Source: a virus. Taken from it: a stretch of DNA of 38,398 bases. Of this stretch, positions 10,501 to 17,349 are shown one piece after another. Position 1 is the first letter of the stretch. Every line of letters starts with the position of its first letter. The position numbers and the translations under genes were made by a program. Below the pieces are notes generated by a model. That model searched no databases. It saw nothing but the letters and a program-made list of their open reading frames with translations, and was not told the origin of the DNA. Where the stretch lies: the IMG/VR virus record IMGVR_UViG_3300028115_000053, positions 1 through 38,398 of that record; one strand, 5' to 3'.

Positions 10501-10603
10501 TTGTGAAGTCACCTAGTGTGCCCTTTTGTGCAATCTCGGTTAAATTAAATAAGTTTGTGGTTAATCCATATGGCTGAAATTTAGGAGGTGTGTAATTGGA
10601 CAT
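7526..10603 (-). CDS. Large virion structural protein, probably baseplate hub
   Basis: 1025 residues, rich in acidic and polar residues, with no signal peptide or membrane segment. Sequences such as FIFEPVLTRESRTDVGVSMN, the long KIYKEYYYMFTGKNDQVIDL stretch and a later RGDPWWIGNNNLYDD segment are of the type seen in large structural proteins at the same place in marine T4-like phages. The position between gp53 and the gp5 spike is where a hub protein that carries the spike (the gp27 role in T4) would be expected. A long acidic low-complexity segment (about residues 650-830) separates the two conserved parts. I infer a gp27-like hub function with extra domains; sequence similarity to T4 gp27 itself is not evident by eye. 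The start overlaps the gp53 stop. Confidence 0.65.
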   Translation of the reverse strand: MSNYTPPKFQPYGLTTNLFNLTEIAQKGTLGDFTNYYDQIIQNDNRIKGNIGKRKTTADEQALGKGDETITYDGNKLDLVGNGLLTTEERAELDRLFEQRKEGPISNIADETLKKLGLDPTDASKTFRDSLYLDHPVAGNILDNFDVSTYKLRLFMKKKDAAAIEQNNLIERQKSQQERENEYGREEFDVKRTTPDPRDIVIIAETGSTDINIDNLSILNFPDKAAQVKFTLTEAGAVTLLDRLAATKSFCGYEATELPLILEIEFKGYVGQDANSNEDGGGSPIVIKGPFFFQLGAVTYTMEITPEGGIYDFTATPNNDIALFDQNYRIPKQLKITGTTLRTLLNDGDGSLQSVWNAKLKENAEKDGTVADEVIINVDNLIQNSASRTPTIDGVHKEVQVTSDEYEGDEHLLQDKLFHSIALKEEFAQRFPGGTFTVGGDEEENQQITDDTGDGPSLELESNPTSVFLNPETTGALAIPRTQGVIINFPEKESFEDILATILSLSEDLFKKATRMTDPNDPRSSVELDQAFISWYKINTKVIIDYNKLDTKRNEYKRIFIFEPVLTRESRTDVGVSMNELNAGQNLQLENVKKRINDLKIYKEYYYMFTGKNDQVIDLNLRFDEAFVLTSPYYGEGSFADQAAMATATSLTEDEASENVQDKAPVVEKQKKESKKQGILAGLTDLKNKFDEQRKGYEFSNILGQFGEYVGFTDAEIKEIENDINGTKAQQLAESLADEQISSALASNELVKKVTAPQEGSPTDGDEFDDDLSYNDKGYIDFLYSSELIKGLEGDGSDQDAIRDEQIAKNVVLANVRNKTAVKSVEPGDKTTNAPGERGSFRPSMFSHLMDAHSNKTKSTLEINMTVRGDPWWIGNNNLYDDAVGSINENTSINVKPEKHLTTNLFGMSYDDSDTDFLLVLESPRKLDFNIDDEDQNTGLYDFSGINYTMSGVYQCLKTTLNFSNGLFTCDLHAKKNNAYEMSMLEQIKQEINTQFEERRGDVAREGVIDEVLNSNIGPDGVPLS

Positions 10604-10905
10604 TATCTACCTCTAAATCTTAATACAATATTCTCTGCCGGTAGTTTGATTGTTTTACCTGCTTTGAAATCTCGTATAGGGTCACGTATTTCATCTAAAT
10701 TTCTCATAGCAAAAACCCACCATAGTCTAGAACTTTCGTATAATTGGTATGCTAAAAGATCAGGCCTTTCATCATATTGTTGAGGTATTACATAATCTTC
10801 ATCATAAGGTGATGCTTGTATTGTAGGTAACTTATTTACATCCAAAAATTTTCCTTCCATGACTGAAAAATTTTTAATAAATGATTCGTTAGTATAAGTA
10901 GCCAT
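10603..10905 (-). CDS. 53: Baseplate wedge protein gp53
   Basis: 100 residues. The segment RPDLLAYQLYESSRLWWVFA followed by MRNLDEIRDP and a short basic end (KTIKLPAENIVLRF) is the recognisable gp53 signature, ending in a LysM-like strand. T4 gp53 is about 196 aa, so this is the short form typical of marine T4-like phages. In T4 it completes the wedge and is needed for wedges to join around the hub. It overlaps both neighbours by a single stop/start base, so gp48, gp53 and the hub gene form one tightly coupled operon. Confidence 0.88.
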   Translation of the reverse strand: MATYTNESFIKNFSVMEGKFLDVNKLPTIQASPYDEDYVIPQQYDERPDLLAYQLYESSRLWWVFAMRNLDEIRDPIRDFKAGKTIKLPAENIVLRFRGR

Positions 10906-11777
10906 TAAATAAATCCGTCCTTATAAAGTTTACCATTTCTAAATGATTCAACATTAAATTTCTCTCTAACTTTCTTAGGTGTTAATGCTGGTACCAAGTT
11001 AATACTGATATTCATTCTAACTGGCATGTATGTGGTTTGATCTTTACCTGCTACTTTTGTTTTTACAGGAATATAATCAACATCATCTGGTAACTGTATT
11101 GTGTAGTCTCTTAAAATTACTGGTACTTTATTAAACCCATGCTCTCCCATGTATTCAAAAAGTAATACCGGTGGGGGTGTGCCTTTTTTATCTGGTCCTG
11201 TTTGGTCACCAAAATAACTTTTTGTAACTGTTCTTAAAAAATGAAATACTGCCAAAAGATATTGTGCATCATATATGTCATTTGCATAAAAGTCTGCTGT
11301 AACAGGTAATATAGGCGGTCTTGTTGCACTATATGAATATATTGGATAGTTCATACCATGTAAAAGTTGCTCTGCATATTCCACGATACCTGATATAAAG
11401 ATGTTTGGTGTTGTTTGCCAAACTAAGCCACCAGCACGTCTTAAAGGTTCTAATAGACCATTATTATCAGCAGAGTAAATTACATCTGCACCACCGTCTT
11501 TAGGTCTCAATCTAGCTCTCCAGTCAGACCTTGGTACACTACCGCCTTGAGCAGACTTGTTTTGAACAAGTCCTGCATTTATGACTTGATCTGATAATTC
11601 TTGTGAGTTTAATTGCTGAGCCTGAAAAAATGTATTATCTGAATAATTTTCAATACCACCTGCTAATCCAGGCAAAAATGCATTGAGAACACTTTGTACT
11701 CTAGGGTCTAACTTACTTACAGCCTTGCCTGCTTTTTTAGTTAGATAGTTATTTACTGATTTTTCAAAAAATGACAT
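10905..11777 (-). CDS. 48: Baseplate tail-tube cap protein gp48/gp54-like
   Basis: 290 residues. The C-terminal half (about 150-290) has a tail-tube-like beta fold: LLFEYMGEHGFNKVPVILRD, then YTIQLPDDVDYIPV and MNISINLVPALTPKKVREKF. In T4, gp48 and gp54 cap the hub and nucleate the tail tube; the position immediately before gp53 fits gp48 in related marine phages, but gp54 cannot be excluded by eye. It is the first gene of the minus-strand baseplate operon, with a Shine-Dalgarno (GGAG) 9 nt before the ATG and a late promoter box 19-26 nt upstream. Confidence 0.75.
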   Translation of the reverse strand: MSFFEKSVNNYLTKKAGKAVSKLDPRVQSVLNAFLPGLAGGIENYSDNTFFQAQQLNSQELSDQVINAGLVQNKSAQGGSVPRSDWRARLRPKDGGADVIYSADNNGLLEPLRRAGGLVWQTTPNIFISGIVEYAEQLLHGMNYPIYSYSATRPPILPVTADFYANDIYDAQYLLAVFHFLRTVTKSYFGDQTGPDKKGTPPPVLLFEYMGEHGFNKVPVILRDYTIQLPDDVDYIPVKTKVAGKDQTTYMPVRMNISINLVPALTPKKVREKFNVESFRNGKLYKDGFI

Positions 11778-11795
11778 TATAAATCTCCATGCTTA

Positions 11796-11803
11796 TATTT
11801 ATC
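11796..11803 (-). promoter_or_regulatory. Late promoter box for the baseplate operon
   Basis: GATAAATA on the minus strand (context ATACGATAAATATAAGC), giving a short leader with GGAG before the gp48-like gene. Same core as the other late boxes here. Confidence 0.7.
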
Positions 11804-11810
11804 GTATTCA

Positions 11811-11826
11811 TTAAAACTAGTTTTAA
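11811..11826. promoter_or_regulatory. 16-nt perfect palindrome between divergent promoters
   Basis: TTAAAACTAGTTTTAA is fully self-complementary and sits between the minus-strand late box and the plus-strand gp55 promoter. It may be a regulator site or an AT-rich upstream element; no direct evidence of either. Confidence 0.4.
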
Positions 11827-11850
11827 TCTGCCAGTTTTACTAAATACTAA

Positions 11851-11878
11851 TTGACATACACAAAAGACTGTGTATAAT
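11851..11878 (+). promoter_or_regulatory. Sigma70-type (early) promoter of the gp55-gp47-gp46 operon
   Basis: TTGACA at 11851-11856, a 16-nt spacer and TATAAT at 11873-11878; the gp55 ATG follows 39 nt downstream with GAGGAG. The spacer contains AAAAGACTGTG, shared with the promoter at 4417. Confidence 0.8.
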
Positions 11879-11917
11879 ACTAACAATATAAATGAACGAT
11901 AATTTTGAGGAGAGTTA

Positions 11918-12778
11918 ATGGCACAGCCTAAAAAAGTTAATTATCTTAATAATAGAGATATATTAAAAGAAATACACAAAAGCAAGATGTCTTTTTGCTA
12001 TCTTGCAGACGAAAAATATTCTATATTTGATATCATATTAGAAGATGTCAAAAAAATCAATAGAAACAGCATAAAATTAGCCAGAGAAAACAGGGCCGCT
12101 AGGATACAATATGATGGGTATCAGGCCGCAATGGCAACACATGATGTTAAGGATTATAAAAATAAACCCAAACAAAAAGAATTTGCTGTAGACCCTAAAG
12201 AGATACCCTTAGAGGATTTAGTATTTAGGGTTATGACATATGATCATATTCCAGATGCCCCAGGCAGAAAGAAAAATCCCAAAAACGAAGCAGAAACCAA
12301 AGAAAGAGTAAACTTCCCTGCATATAAACATTATGCTTATATAAATGATGAACTTAAAGAAGTTGCTAGAAGCCATTGGGAGGGCAGTTTAAGTAATGGG
12401 CACTTTAGTGTTTCTCATGGAACCCTAACAAATAAATTAGGAATCATGTTTTTAAAACTAGTTGAAAGATATAGTCATAGATCTAATTGGCGTGGATATA
12501 CTTATGTTGACGAAATGCGAGGACAAGCAATTCTTCAATTAGCACAAATTGGATTGCAATTTAACGAAGCAAAATCAGATAATCCATTTGCATACTATAC
12601 TGCGGCGGTTAATAATAGTTTTACAAGAGTTCTTAATATGGAAAAAAGGAACCAAACAATCAGAGACGATATTTTAATAGACTCTGGACATTTACCAAGT
12701 TATGGCAGACAAATAAGGCACGAAGAAGAAATGAGAGCCATTAGAGAATCTGCACAAAATGAATCAAACCCAGAATAA
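11918..12778 (+). CDS. 55: Late-transcription sigma factor gp55
   Basis: 286 residues. The stretch LMFLKLVERYSHRSNWRGYTY-like (about 184-203), then VDEMRGQAILQLAQIGLQF and NPFAYYTAAVNNSFTRVLNM, is the conserved sigma region 2-like core of T4 gp55, which binds the host RNA polymerase core and recognises the single late box around -10. The N-terminal 150 residues are longer than in T4 gp55 (185 aa total) and contain a basic linker (GRKKNPKNEAETKERVN). It has a strong early promoter and GAGGAG ribosome site, as expected for a protein that must accumulate before late genes are read. The ten GATAAATA boxes in this window are its likely targets. Confidence 0.92.
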   Translation: MAQPKKVNYLNNRDILKEIHKSKMSFCYLADEKYSIFDIILEDVKKINRNSIKLARENRAARIQYDGYQAAMATHDVKDYKNKPKQKEFAVDPKEIPLEDLVFRVMTYDHIPDAPGRKKNPKNEAETKERVNFPAYKHYAYINDELKEVARSHWEGSLSNGHFSVSHGTLTNKLGIMFLKLVERYSHRSNWRGYTYVDEMRGQAILQLAQIGLQFNEAKSDNPFAYYTAAVNNSFTRVLNMEKRNQTIRDDILIDSGHLPSYGRQIRHEEEMRAIRESAQNESNPE

Positions 12779-12781
12779 TTT

Positions 12782-13798
12782 ATGAGTCAGTTGTTTAAGA
12801 CAGCGGCCTGTTTTACGGACATACATTACGGATTAAAACAGAACAGTCGTTTACACTTACAGGATTGTGAGAGATATGTTGACTGGTTTATTGCAGAAGC
12901 AAAAGCCAGAAATGCAGAAACTTGTATATTCCTTGGTGACTGGCATCATCACAGAGCAAGTGTTAATGTTGCTACAATGAATGCAACTATCAGAGATCTT
13001 AAAAAAATAAATGAAGCATTTGAAACTGTTTACTTTATAACAGGTAATCATGATTTATATTACAGAGAAAAACGTGATTTAAACAGTATTGAATACGCCA
13101 GAGACCTGTCTAATTTTGTAATGGTGGACGAACATTTTGTCCAAGATGACGTTGCTATTATACCTTGGCTTGTAGGGGACGAACACAAACAAGTAGCAAA
13201 GATGGATGTCAAATATATGTTTGGACATTTTGAATTACCTTACTTTAAAATGAATGCAATGGTAGAGATGCCAGACCACGGAGGTATAAACGACAAAATG
13301 CTGAGTGGTCCTGAATATGTGTTTAGTGGCCATTTCCATAAACGCCAATATAAAAATAATATACATTATATAGGAAATGCTTTCCCACATAATTATGCAG
13401 ATGTAGGGGACGAAGAAAGAGGAGCAATGTTTTTGACATGGGGCGAAGAACCTCAATATGTAAATTGGGAAGATTGTCCTAAGTATAGAGTATTTACATT
13501 AAAAGAACTATTGGACAACCACCAAGATTTATTAGATGAATACACTTATGCAAGGGTAAAATTAGATATTAGTATTTCATATGAAGAAGCAAATTTTATC
13601 AGAGAAAAATTTGCAGAACAATATAAGGTTAGAGAATTACAACTTATTCCTGTAAAAGACGAAGAAGAATTTGAGGGCGGTGATATAAGTTTTGAAAGTG
13701 TTGATCAAATAGTTTTACAACAACTTGAAACAATAGAAAGCAACACGGTAGACAAACAAAAATTAATTGATATTTACAATGAGATCGAGATACAATAA
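12782..13798 (+). CDS. 47: Recombination endonuclease subunit gp47 (Mre11/SbcD-like)
   Basis: 338 residues, close to T4 gp47 (339). The calcineurin-like metallophosphoesterase motifs are intact: DIHYG (residues 12-16), GDWHH (about 51-55), GNHD (about 88-91) and GHFH (about 182-185), which together bind two metal ions. With gp46 it forms a nuclease that resects double-strand ends for recombination-dependent replication. It begins 3 nt after the gp55 stop. In related phages gp47 and gp46 are nearly adjacent; here a small ORF and a pyrophosphatase gene lie between them. Confidence 0.93.
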   Translation: MSQLFKTAACFTDIHYGLKQNSRLHLQDCERYVDWFIAEAKARNAETCIFLGDWHHHRASVNVATMNATIRDLKKINEAFETVYFITGNHDLYYREKRDLNSIEYARDLSNFVMVDEHFVQDDVAIIPWLVGDEHKQVAKMDVKYMFGHFELPYFKMNAMVEMPDHGGINDKMLSGPEYVFSGHFHKRQYKNNIHYIGNAFPHNYADVGDEERGAMFLTWGEEPQYVNWEDCPKYRVFTLKELLDNHQDLLDEYTYARVKLDISISYEEANFIREKFAEQYKVRELQLIPVKDEEEFEGGDISFESVDQIVLQQLETIESNTVDKQKLIDIYNEIEIQ

Positions 13799-13800
13799 TA

Positions 13801-13920
13801 ATGGGCAAATTAAGACAATGGTTTAGACGTTGGTTTGACAAACAAATAGAACTAAGTTTTCAACGTCAAGCAAACAAATTATTTTTAAAAGGTCAAAAGA
13901 CAAAGAATGCTAAAAATTAA
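13801..13920 (+). CDS. Small basic protein, 39 aa, between gp47 and the pyrophosphatase
   Basis: ATG 2 nt after the gp47 stop; 39 residues beginning MGKLRQWFRRWFDKQIELSF, strongly basic and amphipathic. Its last 14 nt overlap the start of the next gene, and its end (NAKN) copies the end of the pyrophosphatase (HAKN) because both stops lie in the same repeated sequence. Similar small genes occur between 47 and 46 in some T4-like phages. No function can be given. Tight spacing and overlap support translation. Confidence 0.6.
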   Translation: MGKLRQWFRRWFDKQIELSFQRQANKLFLKGQKTKNAKN

Positions 13921-13933
13921 AAACATATCAGCA
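13907..13933 (+). repeat. Direct repeat copy 1 (5' end of the pyrophosphatase gene)
   Basis: ATGCTAAAAATTAAAAAC followed by ATATCAGCA; matches 14418-14444 at 25 of 27 positions. It gives the pyrophosphatase the same first residues (MLKIKN.SA) as gp46. Confidence 0.9.
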
Positions 13934-14431
13934 GGTAACTTACCAGATGAAGTAAATGTTATCATTGAGATACCAGCAAATTCATCTCCTGTAAAGTATG
14001 AGATAGATAAAGAGTCTGGTGCAATGTTTGTAGATAGATTTTTATCGTCTCCTATGTTTTATCCTTGTAACTATGGATTTGTACCAGATACATTAGCAGA
14101 AGACGGTGACCCTACTGATGTATTAGTTATAACACCGCATCCACTAATACCTCATAGTGTTATTACTGTTAGGCCCGTTGGTGTATTATTAATGACAGAC
14201 GAAGCAGGAAAAGACTCTAAAATATTAGCAGTTCCTACAGATAATTTATCAGAGGCGTACAGACATATTAGATGCATTGATGATGTAGAAACAACACTTA
14301 AGAATCAAATTGAGCATTTCTTTAAGTATTACAAAGATCTAGACGATGGCAAGTGGGTGACTATTGAAGGATGGGGCGATGCCGAAGAAGCCAAGCAAGA
14401 GTTATTAAAGGATAGACATGCTAAAAATTAA
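13907..14431 (+). CDS. ppa: Inorganic pyrophosphatase, family I
   Basis: 174 residues, the length of bacterial soluble pyrophosphatases (E. coli 176 aa). It hydrolyses pyrophosphate to two phosphates with Mg2+. All catalytic positions appear, shifted by one from E. coli numbering: E21, K30, E32, R44, Y56, D66, D68, D71, D98, D103, K105; signatures are VKYEIDKESGAMFVDRF, YPCNYGF, EDGDPTDVLV and MTDEAGKD. It should therefore be active. The residues are closer to beta/gammaproteobacterial enzymes than to the alphaproteobacterial type as I remember them. It sits in the recombination operon between gp47 and gp46, overlapping the 39-aa ORF by 14 nt and gp46 by 14 nt. Its first nine residues copy gp46. 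Likely an acquired host gene that removes pyrophosphate made during DNA and RNA synthesis (inference). Confidence 0.95.
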   Translation: MLKIKNISAGNLPDEVNVIIEIPANSSPVKYEIDKESGAMFVDRFLSSPMFYPCNYGFVPDTLAEDGDPTDVLVITPHPLIPHSVITVRPVGVLLMTDEAGKDSKILAVPTDNLSEAYRHIRCIDDVETTLKNQIEHFFKYYKDLDDGKWVTIEGWGDAEEAKQELLKDRHAKN

Positions 14432-14444
14432 AAACGTTTCAGCA
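14418..14444 (+). repeat. Direct repeat copy 2 (5' end of gp46)
   Basis: ATGCTAAAAATTAAAAAC followed by GTTTCAGCA; partner of 13907-13933. The two copies exactly bracket the pyrophosphatase gene. Confidence 0.9.
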
Positions 14445-16187
14445 AAAAACTTTATGAGTGTTGGCAACAACACACAGGCAGTTAATTTTGACAACTGCCA
14501 ACTTACACTTGTATTAGGACATAACTTAGACATGGGTGGAGACGGTAGCAGAAACGGTACTGGTAAAACTACTATAATAAATGCATTAAGTTATGCACTT
14601 TATGGGGAAGCATTAACAAACATCAGACGTGATAACCTTATAAACAAAACAAACGGTAAAGGAATGATTACTACTGTTGAATTTGAGATTCAAGATAAAA
14701 AGTACAGAATAGAAAGAGGAAGAAGACCTAATATTTTAAAACTGTTTATAGACGGAGAGGATGTTTTAGATAATGAACAACAAGGTGATAGTAGAGAAAC
14801 ACAAAAAGAAATTGAAAAGATAATTGGTTTCCCTCATAATATGTTTAAGCATTTAATTGCTCTCAACACATACACAGAACCTTTCCTAAGTATGAAAGCC
14901 AATGACCAACGTGATATGATTGAACAGTTATTAGGTATAACTGAGCTTTCTAAAAAAGCAGAAGTTCTTAAAGAAAGACAAAAAGTTACTCGTGAAAGTA
15001 TCAAAGAAGAAGAAATCAGAATAAATGCTGTGGAAGAAAGTAATAAAAGAATTGAAAAAAATATTAATGAGATAGAAAGTCGCAGTAGAGCCTGGGAAAA
15101 AAATAAGGATGACAAATTAATAGAGTTAGGCGAAAAAATTATTCGCATGGAACGAATAGATATTGATGCCGAATTAGAAAATCATAAATTGTTATCTACT
15201 ATAAAAGAAAAAATTAATCAAAAAACTACATTAGAAGCAGATCAGAAAAGACTGACTAATAGTGCTGATCGCAGTAAAAATAAACTGGAAGAACTTAAAA
15301 GTAATTTAACAAGAGCCAAAGAGGGTGTATGTCCTGCATGTGGGCAAGATACAGCACATTTAGAAACACATGAGGAATATACCGAAGAATTACAGGAAAA
15401 AATCACAGCAGAAAAAGAATACTATGATGATTTAGAATTACAACTATTAAAAACATGTGGAGCAATAGATGAAATAGGTGATATTCCTGAAGCATCGGAT
15501 GTATATTATAATACATTGGAAGAAGCATTAGAACATAAACATAATCTTGTCACGATGCAGTCAAATTTAGAAACAATGGCATTAGATGTAAATCCGTACA
15601 TAGAACAAATAGAAGGACTAAAAACAACTGGTATACAAGAAATAAGTTTTGAAACAATGAATGAACTTACTCATTTACAGGAACATCAAGAGTTTTTATA
15701 TAAGTTATTAACAAGTAAAGATAGTTTTATTAGAAAGAAAATAATAGATCAAAATATAGCATACTTAAATCACAGATTGGCACACTATTTGGATAAACTA
15801 GGACTTCCACATGATGTTAAATTTGCTAGTGATTTAGGTGTAGAAATTACAGAATATGGCAGGGACTTAGACTTTGATAATTTGAGCAGAGGTGAACGTA
15901 ATAGACTTATACTTGGATTAAGTTGGGCATTCAGAGATATGTATGAAAGTTTAAATAGGCCTATGAATTTAATGTGTATTGACGAACTTATAGATTCAGG
16001 TATGGATACTATGGGTGTAGAAAATGCACTTGGCATACTTAAAAAGATGCACAGGGAACAAGGCAAAAACATCATGCTCATTTCTCACAAAGAAGAACTA
16101 GTCGGACGTGTAAATAATGTTTTAACAGTCGTTAAAGAAGGCGGCTTTACAGCATATAACACGGACACTGAGTATCTTGATGGCTAA
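14418..16187 (+). CDS. 46: Recombination endonuclease ATPase subunit gp46 (Rad50/SbcC-like)
   Basis: 589 residues (T4 gp46 is 560). Walker A NGTGKTT lies near residue 47, long coiled-coil arms run from about 170 to 450, a zinc-hook CPACGQD sits near residue 305 at the arm tip, the ABC signature LSRGERNRL is near 488 and Walker B LMCIDELID near 518. With gp47 it forms the ATP-driven end-resection complex for recombination-dependent replication. Its ATG is inside the pyrophosphatase reading frame (14-nt overlap) and its last codons overlap the GIY-YIG-like gene, so translation is coupled along the operon. Confidence 0.95.
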   Translation: MLKIKNVSAKNFMSVGNNTQAVNFDNCQLTLVLGHNLDMGGDGSRNGTGKTTIINALSYALYGEALTNIRRDNLINKTNGKGMITTVEFEIQDKKYRIERGRRPNILKLFIDGEDVLDNEQQGDSRETQKEIEKIIGFPHNMFKHLIALNTYTEPFLSMKANDQRDMIEQLLGITELSKKAEVLKERQKVTRESIKEEEIRINAVEESNKRIEKNINEIESRSRAWEKNKDDKLIELGEKIIRMERIDIDAELENHKLLSTIKEKINQKTTLEADQKRLTNSADRSKNKLEELKSNLTRAKEGVCPACGQDTAHLETHEEYTEELQEKITAEKEYYDDLELQLLKTCGAIDEIGDIPEASDVYYNTLEEALEHKHNLVTMQSNLETMALDVNPYIEQIEGLKTTGIQEISFETMNELTHLQEHQEFLYKLLTSKDSFIRKKIIDQNIAYLNHRLAHYLDKLGLPHDVKFASDLGVEITEYGRDLDFDNLSRGERNRLILGLSWAFRDMYESLNRPMNLMCIDELIDSGMDTMGVENALGILKKMHREQGKNIMLISHKEELVGRVNNVLTVVKEGGFTAYNTDTEYLDG

Positions 16188-16605
16188 TTGGCTTTACAAA
16201 AACAAAACAGTAACAACATTACCAGACGATTGTGAGGCATTTGTATATCTAATAACGAATAACACAAATGGAAAAATGTATGTTGGTAAAAAATTAGCCA
16301 AATTCAAAACAACCAAACCTCCCTTAAAAGGTAAAAAGAACAAACGTCGTGGCACCAAAGAAAGCGATTGGCAAACTTATTGGGGTAGTAACGATCATCT
16401 CAAAGAAGACGTTGAATCATTGGGAGAAGATAAATTTACACGAGAAATTTTGTACTTTTGTTCCAGTCGAGGCATTGCAAGTTATTTAGAAGCAAAGGAA
16501 CAATTTGACAGAAAAGTATTACTCACAGACGATTATTATAATGGAATTATCAATGTCAGAGTGGGCGGTTCAAAAATCCTCAAGGAAGAGCTCAAAGACA
16601 TATAA
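16180..16605 (+). CDS. GIY-YIG-like endonuclease family protein
   Basis: About 141 residues from the ATG at 16180, which overlaps the end of gp46 (a TTG at 16177 is also in frame). AFVYLITNNTNGKMYVGKK (residues about 20-38) corresponds to the GIY...YIG core with the motif altered to FVY and YVG. YWGSNDHL, then FTREILYFC and a helix with YLEAKEQ (possible catalytic Glu) follow the usual order of small phage GIY-YIG proteins. Such genes are often called Seg-like homing endonucleases in marine T4-like phages, but no separate DNA-binding domain is obvious here, so a nuclease with another role is possible. Last gene of the early operon; followed by the 500-nt gene-free region. Confidence 0.7.
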   Translation: MANWLYKNKTVTTLPDDCEAFVYLITNNTNGKMYVGKKLAKFKTTKPPLKGKKNKRRGTKESDWQTYWGSNDHLKEDVESLGEDKFTREILYFCSSRGIASYLEAKEQFDRKVLLTDDYYNGIINVRVGGSKILKEELKDI

Positions 16606-17010
16606 GTAGGTGTGTTAAAACGAAAGTTAAAACACAATTCACTAAGGCATACAAAGGCACAAACATAGGACTATACACCGGCCCCAACAGAGGCAAATTA
16701 AATCTGGCTCCTTGACAATCCGGCAATGGCAACACCCGGTGCGAGATACTGGAGATGTATAGCGGCAAAGTACAAACACACGACAGACAGTATAAAAGGA
16801 TGTAAGCTCTGAGAAAAAGCAACTTACAAGTTATATAACTAAACTTACCTAGGTTATATGATTTCCGTGAGATTCGTGACGGTAGTGTATGGGGACAGAA
16901 GGCTCACTGGTTCCTAGTAGCACCCGAGGTTAAGATGGCGACGGCATCACATGATGACTTCATTCTCACCTGTATAGGTGAGTTATGGCTTCAACATACA
17001 TGATAACGGT
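16606..17010 (+). ncRNA. Gene-free region with many hairpins: candidate structured RNA
   Basis: The only stretch over 300 nt without a credible gene. Strong local pairings on the plus strand: 16611-16616 with 16631-16636, plus AAC/GTT closing a GAAA tetraloop at 16622-16625; CTATA 16671-16675 with TATAG 16758-16762; CACCGG 16676-16681 with CCGGTG 16736-16741; TGTAAG 16801-16806 with CTTACA 16823-16828; palindrome AGTTATATAACT 16829-16840; CTCACCT 16965-16971 with AGGTGAG 16976-16982. The region looks richer in G and C than its surroundings. I see no tRNA T-arm and no tmRNA or RNase P signatures. It could be a long non-coding RNA, a 3' structure of the gp46 operon, or a ribozyme-like element; strand is inferred from the GNRA loop and from the upstream operon. 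Confidence 0.45.
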
Positions 17011-17016
17011 CTACTT

Positions 17017-17044
17017 AAAAAATTCTTTCAAACAAATGAAAGAA
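17017..17044 (-). terminator. Rho-independent terminator of the gp26 unit
   Basis: On the minus strand TTCTTTC and GAAAGAA form a 7-bp stem (17044-17038 with 17029-17023) followed directly by six T (17022-17017). A second, weaker hairpin AGGTCC/GGACCT lies just upstream at 17079-17093 and is followed by four T. Confidence 0.55.
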
Positions 17045-17109
17045 CGAAGTTTACGAAGTGATTGAATGTAGTTTGAAAAGGTCCGTAGGACCTATATAGA
17101 GTTTAAAGA

Positions 17110-17307
17110 TTAAAGTTGTTCTGTTGGAGATTTGCCTGCTTTTGCTTGATTATAATCATTTATAGTTTTAACTAATGAAGCTCTTTGTTTTGATGACATT
17201 TCCCATGCTTCAGACCAGGTGACAGATCCATTACTATACACAACTAGTTCAGTTATGTTTTTCTCTATGGCGTCTGTTTCTTCGTTGAGCTTCCTAAGGT
17301 ATGCCAC
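17110..17307 (-). CDS. Small ORF downstream of gp26, probable frameshift extension
   Basis: 65 residues if started at the GTG at 17307, which has GAGG 5 nt upstream. The reading frame is open upstream through the gp26 stop, so it can also be entered by a -1 shift at 17343-17349, adding 77 residues to gp26 (HGFLAQSEPEEVVAYLRKLN onward; total about 365 aa). The protein is helical and polar, with a conserved-looking SVTWSEAWEMSSKQRASLVK segment. Genes next to gp26 in T4-like phages include gp51, another hub-assembly factor of the same family group, but I cannot assign it as gp51. The arrangement resembles the overlapping G/GT tail-assembly chaperones that precede tape measure genes in other tailed phages. 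Confidence 0.6.
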   Translation of the reverse strand: MAYLRKLNEETDAIEKNITELVVYSNGSVTWSEAWEMSSKQRASLVKTINDYNQAKAGKSPTEQL

Positions 17308-17349
17308 TACCTCCTCAGGCTCTGATTGAGCTAGGAAGCCGTGAAAAAA
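17289..17349 (-). promoter_or_regulatory. Candidate -1 ribosomal frameshift signal at the gp26 stop
   Basis: On the minus strand, T TTT TTC (17349-17343) is in the gp26 frame and fits the X XXY YYZ slippery rule. Four nt later an 8-bp perfect stem forms between GCTTCCTA (17339-17332) and TAGGAAGC (17296-17289). Inside it are two smaller hairpins, GCTC/GAGC and GGTA/TACC, making a three-way junction. The gp26 stop lies in the first arm. Confidence 0.55.

Noticed and set aside
16636-16830. Short peptides in the gene-free region (e.g. 28 aa starting at 16727)
   Set aside because: No ribosome site, no continuity between frames, and the bases are better explained by stems.
16606-17010. tRNA, tmRNA, RNase P or glutamine riboswitch in the gene-free region
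   Set aside because: No T-arm, no CCA-type acceptor stem and none of the conserved core strings of these RNAs were found by eye.
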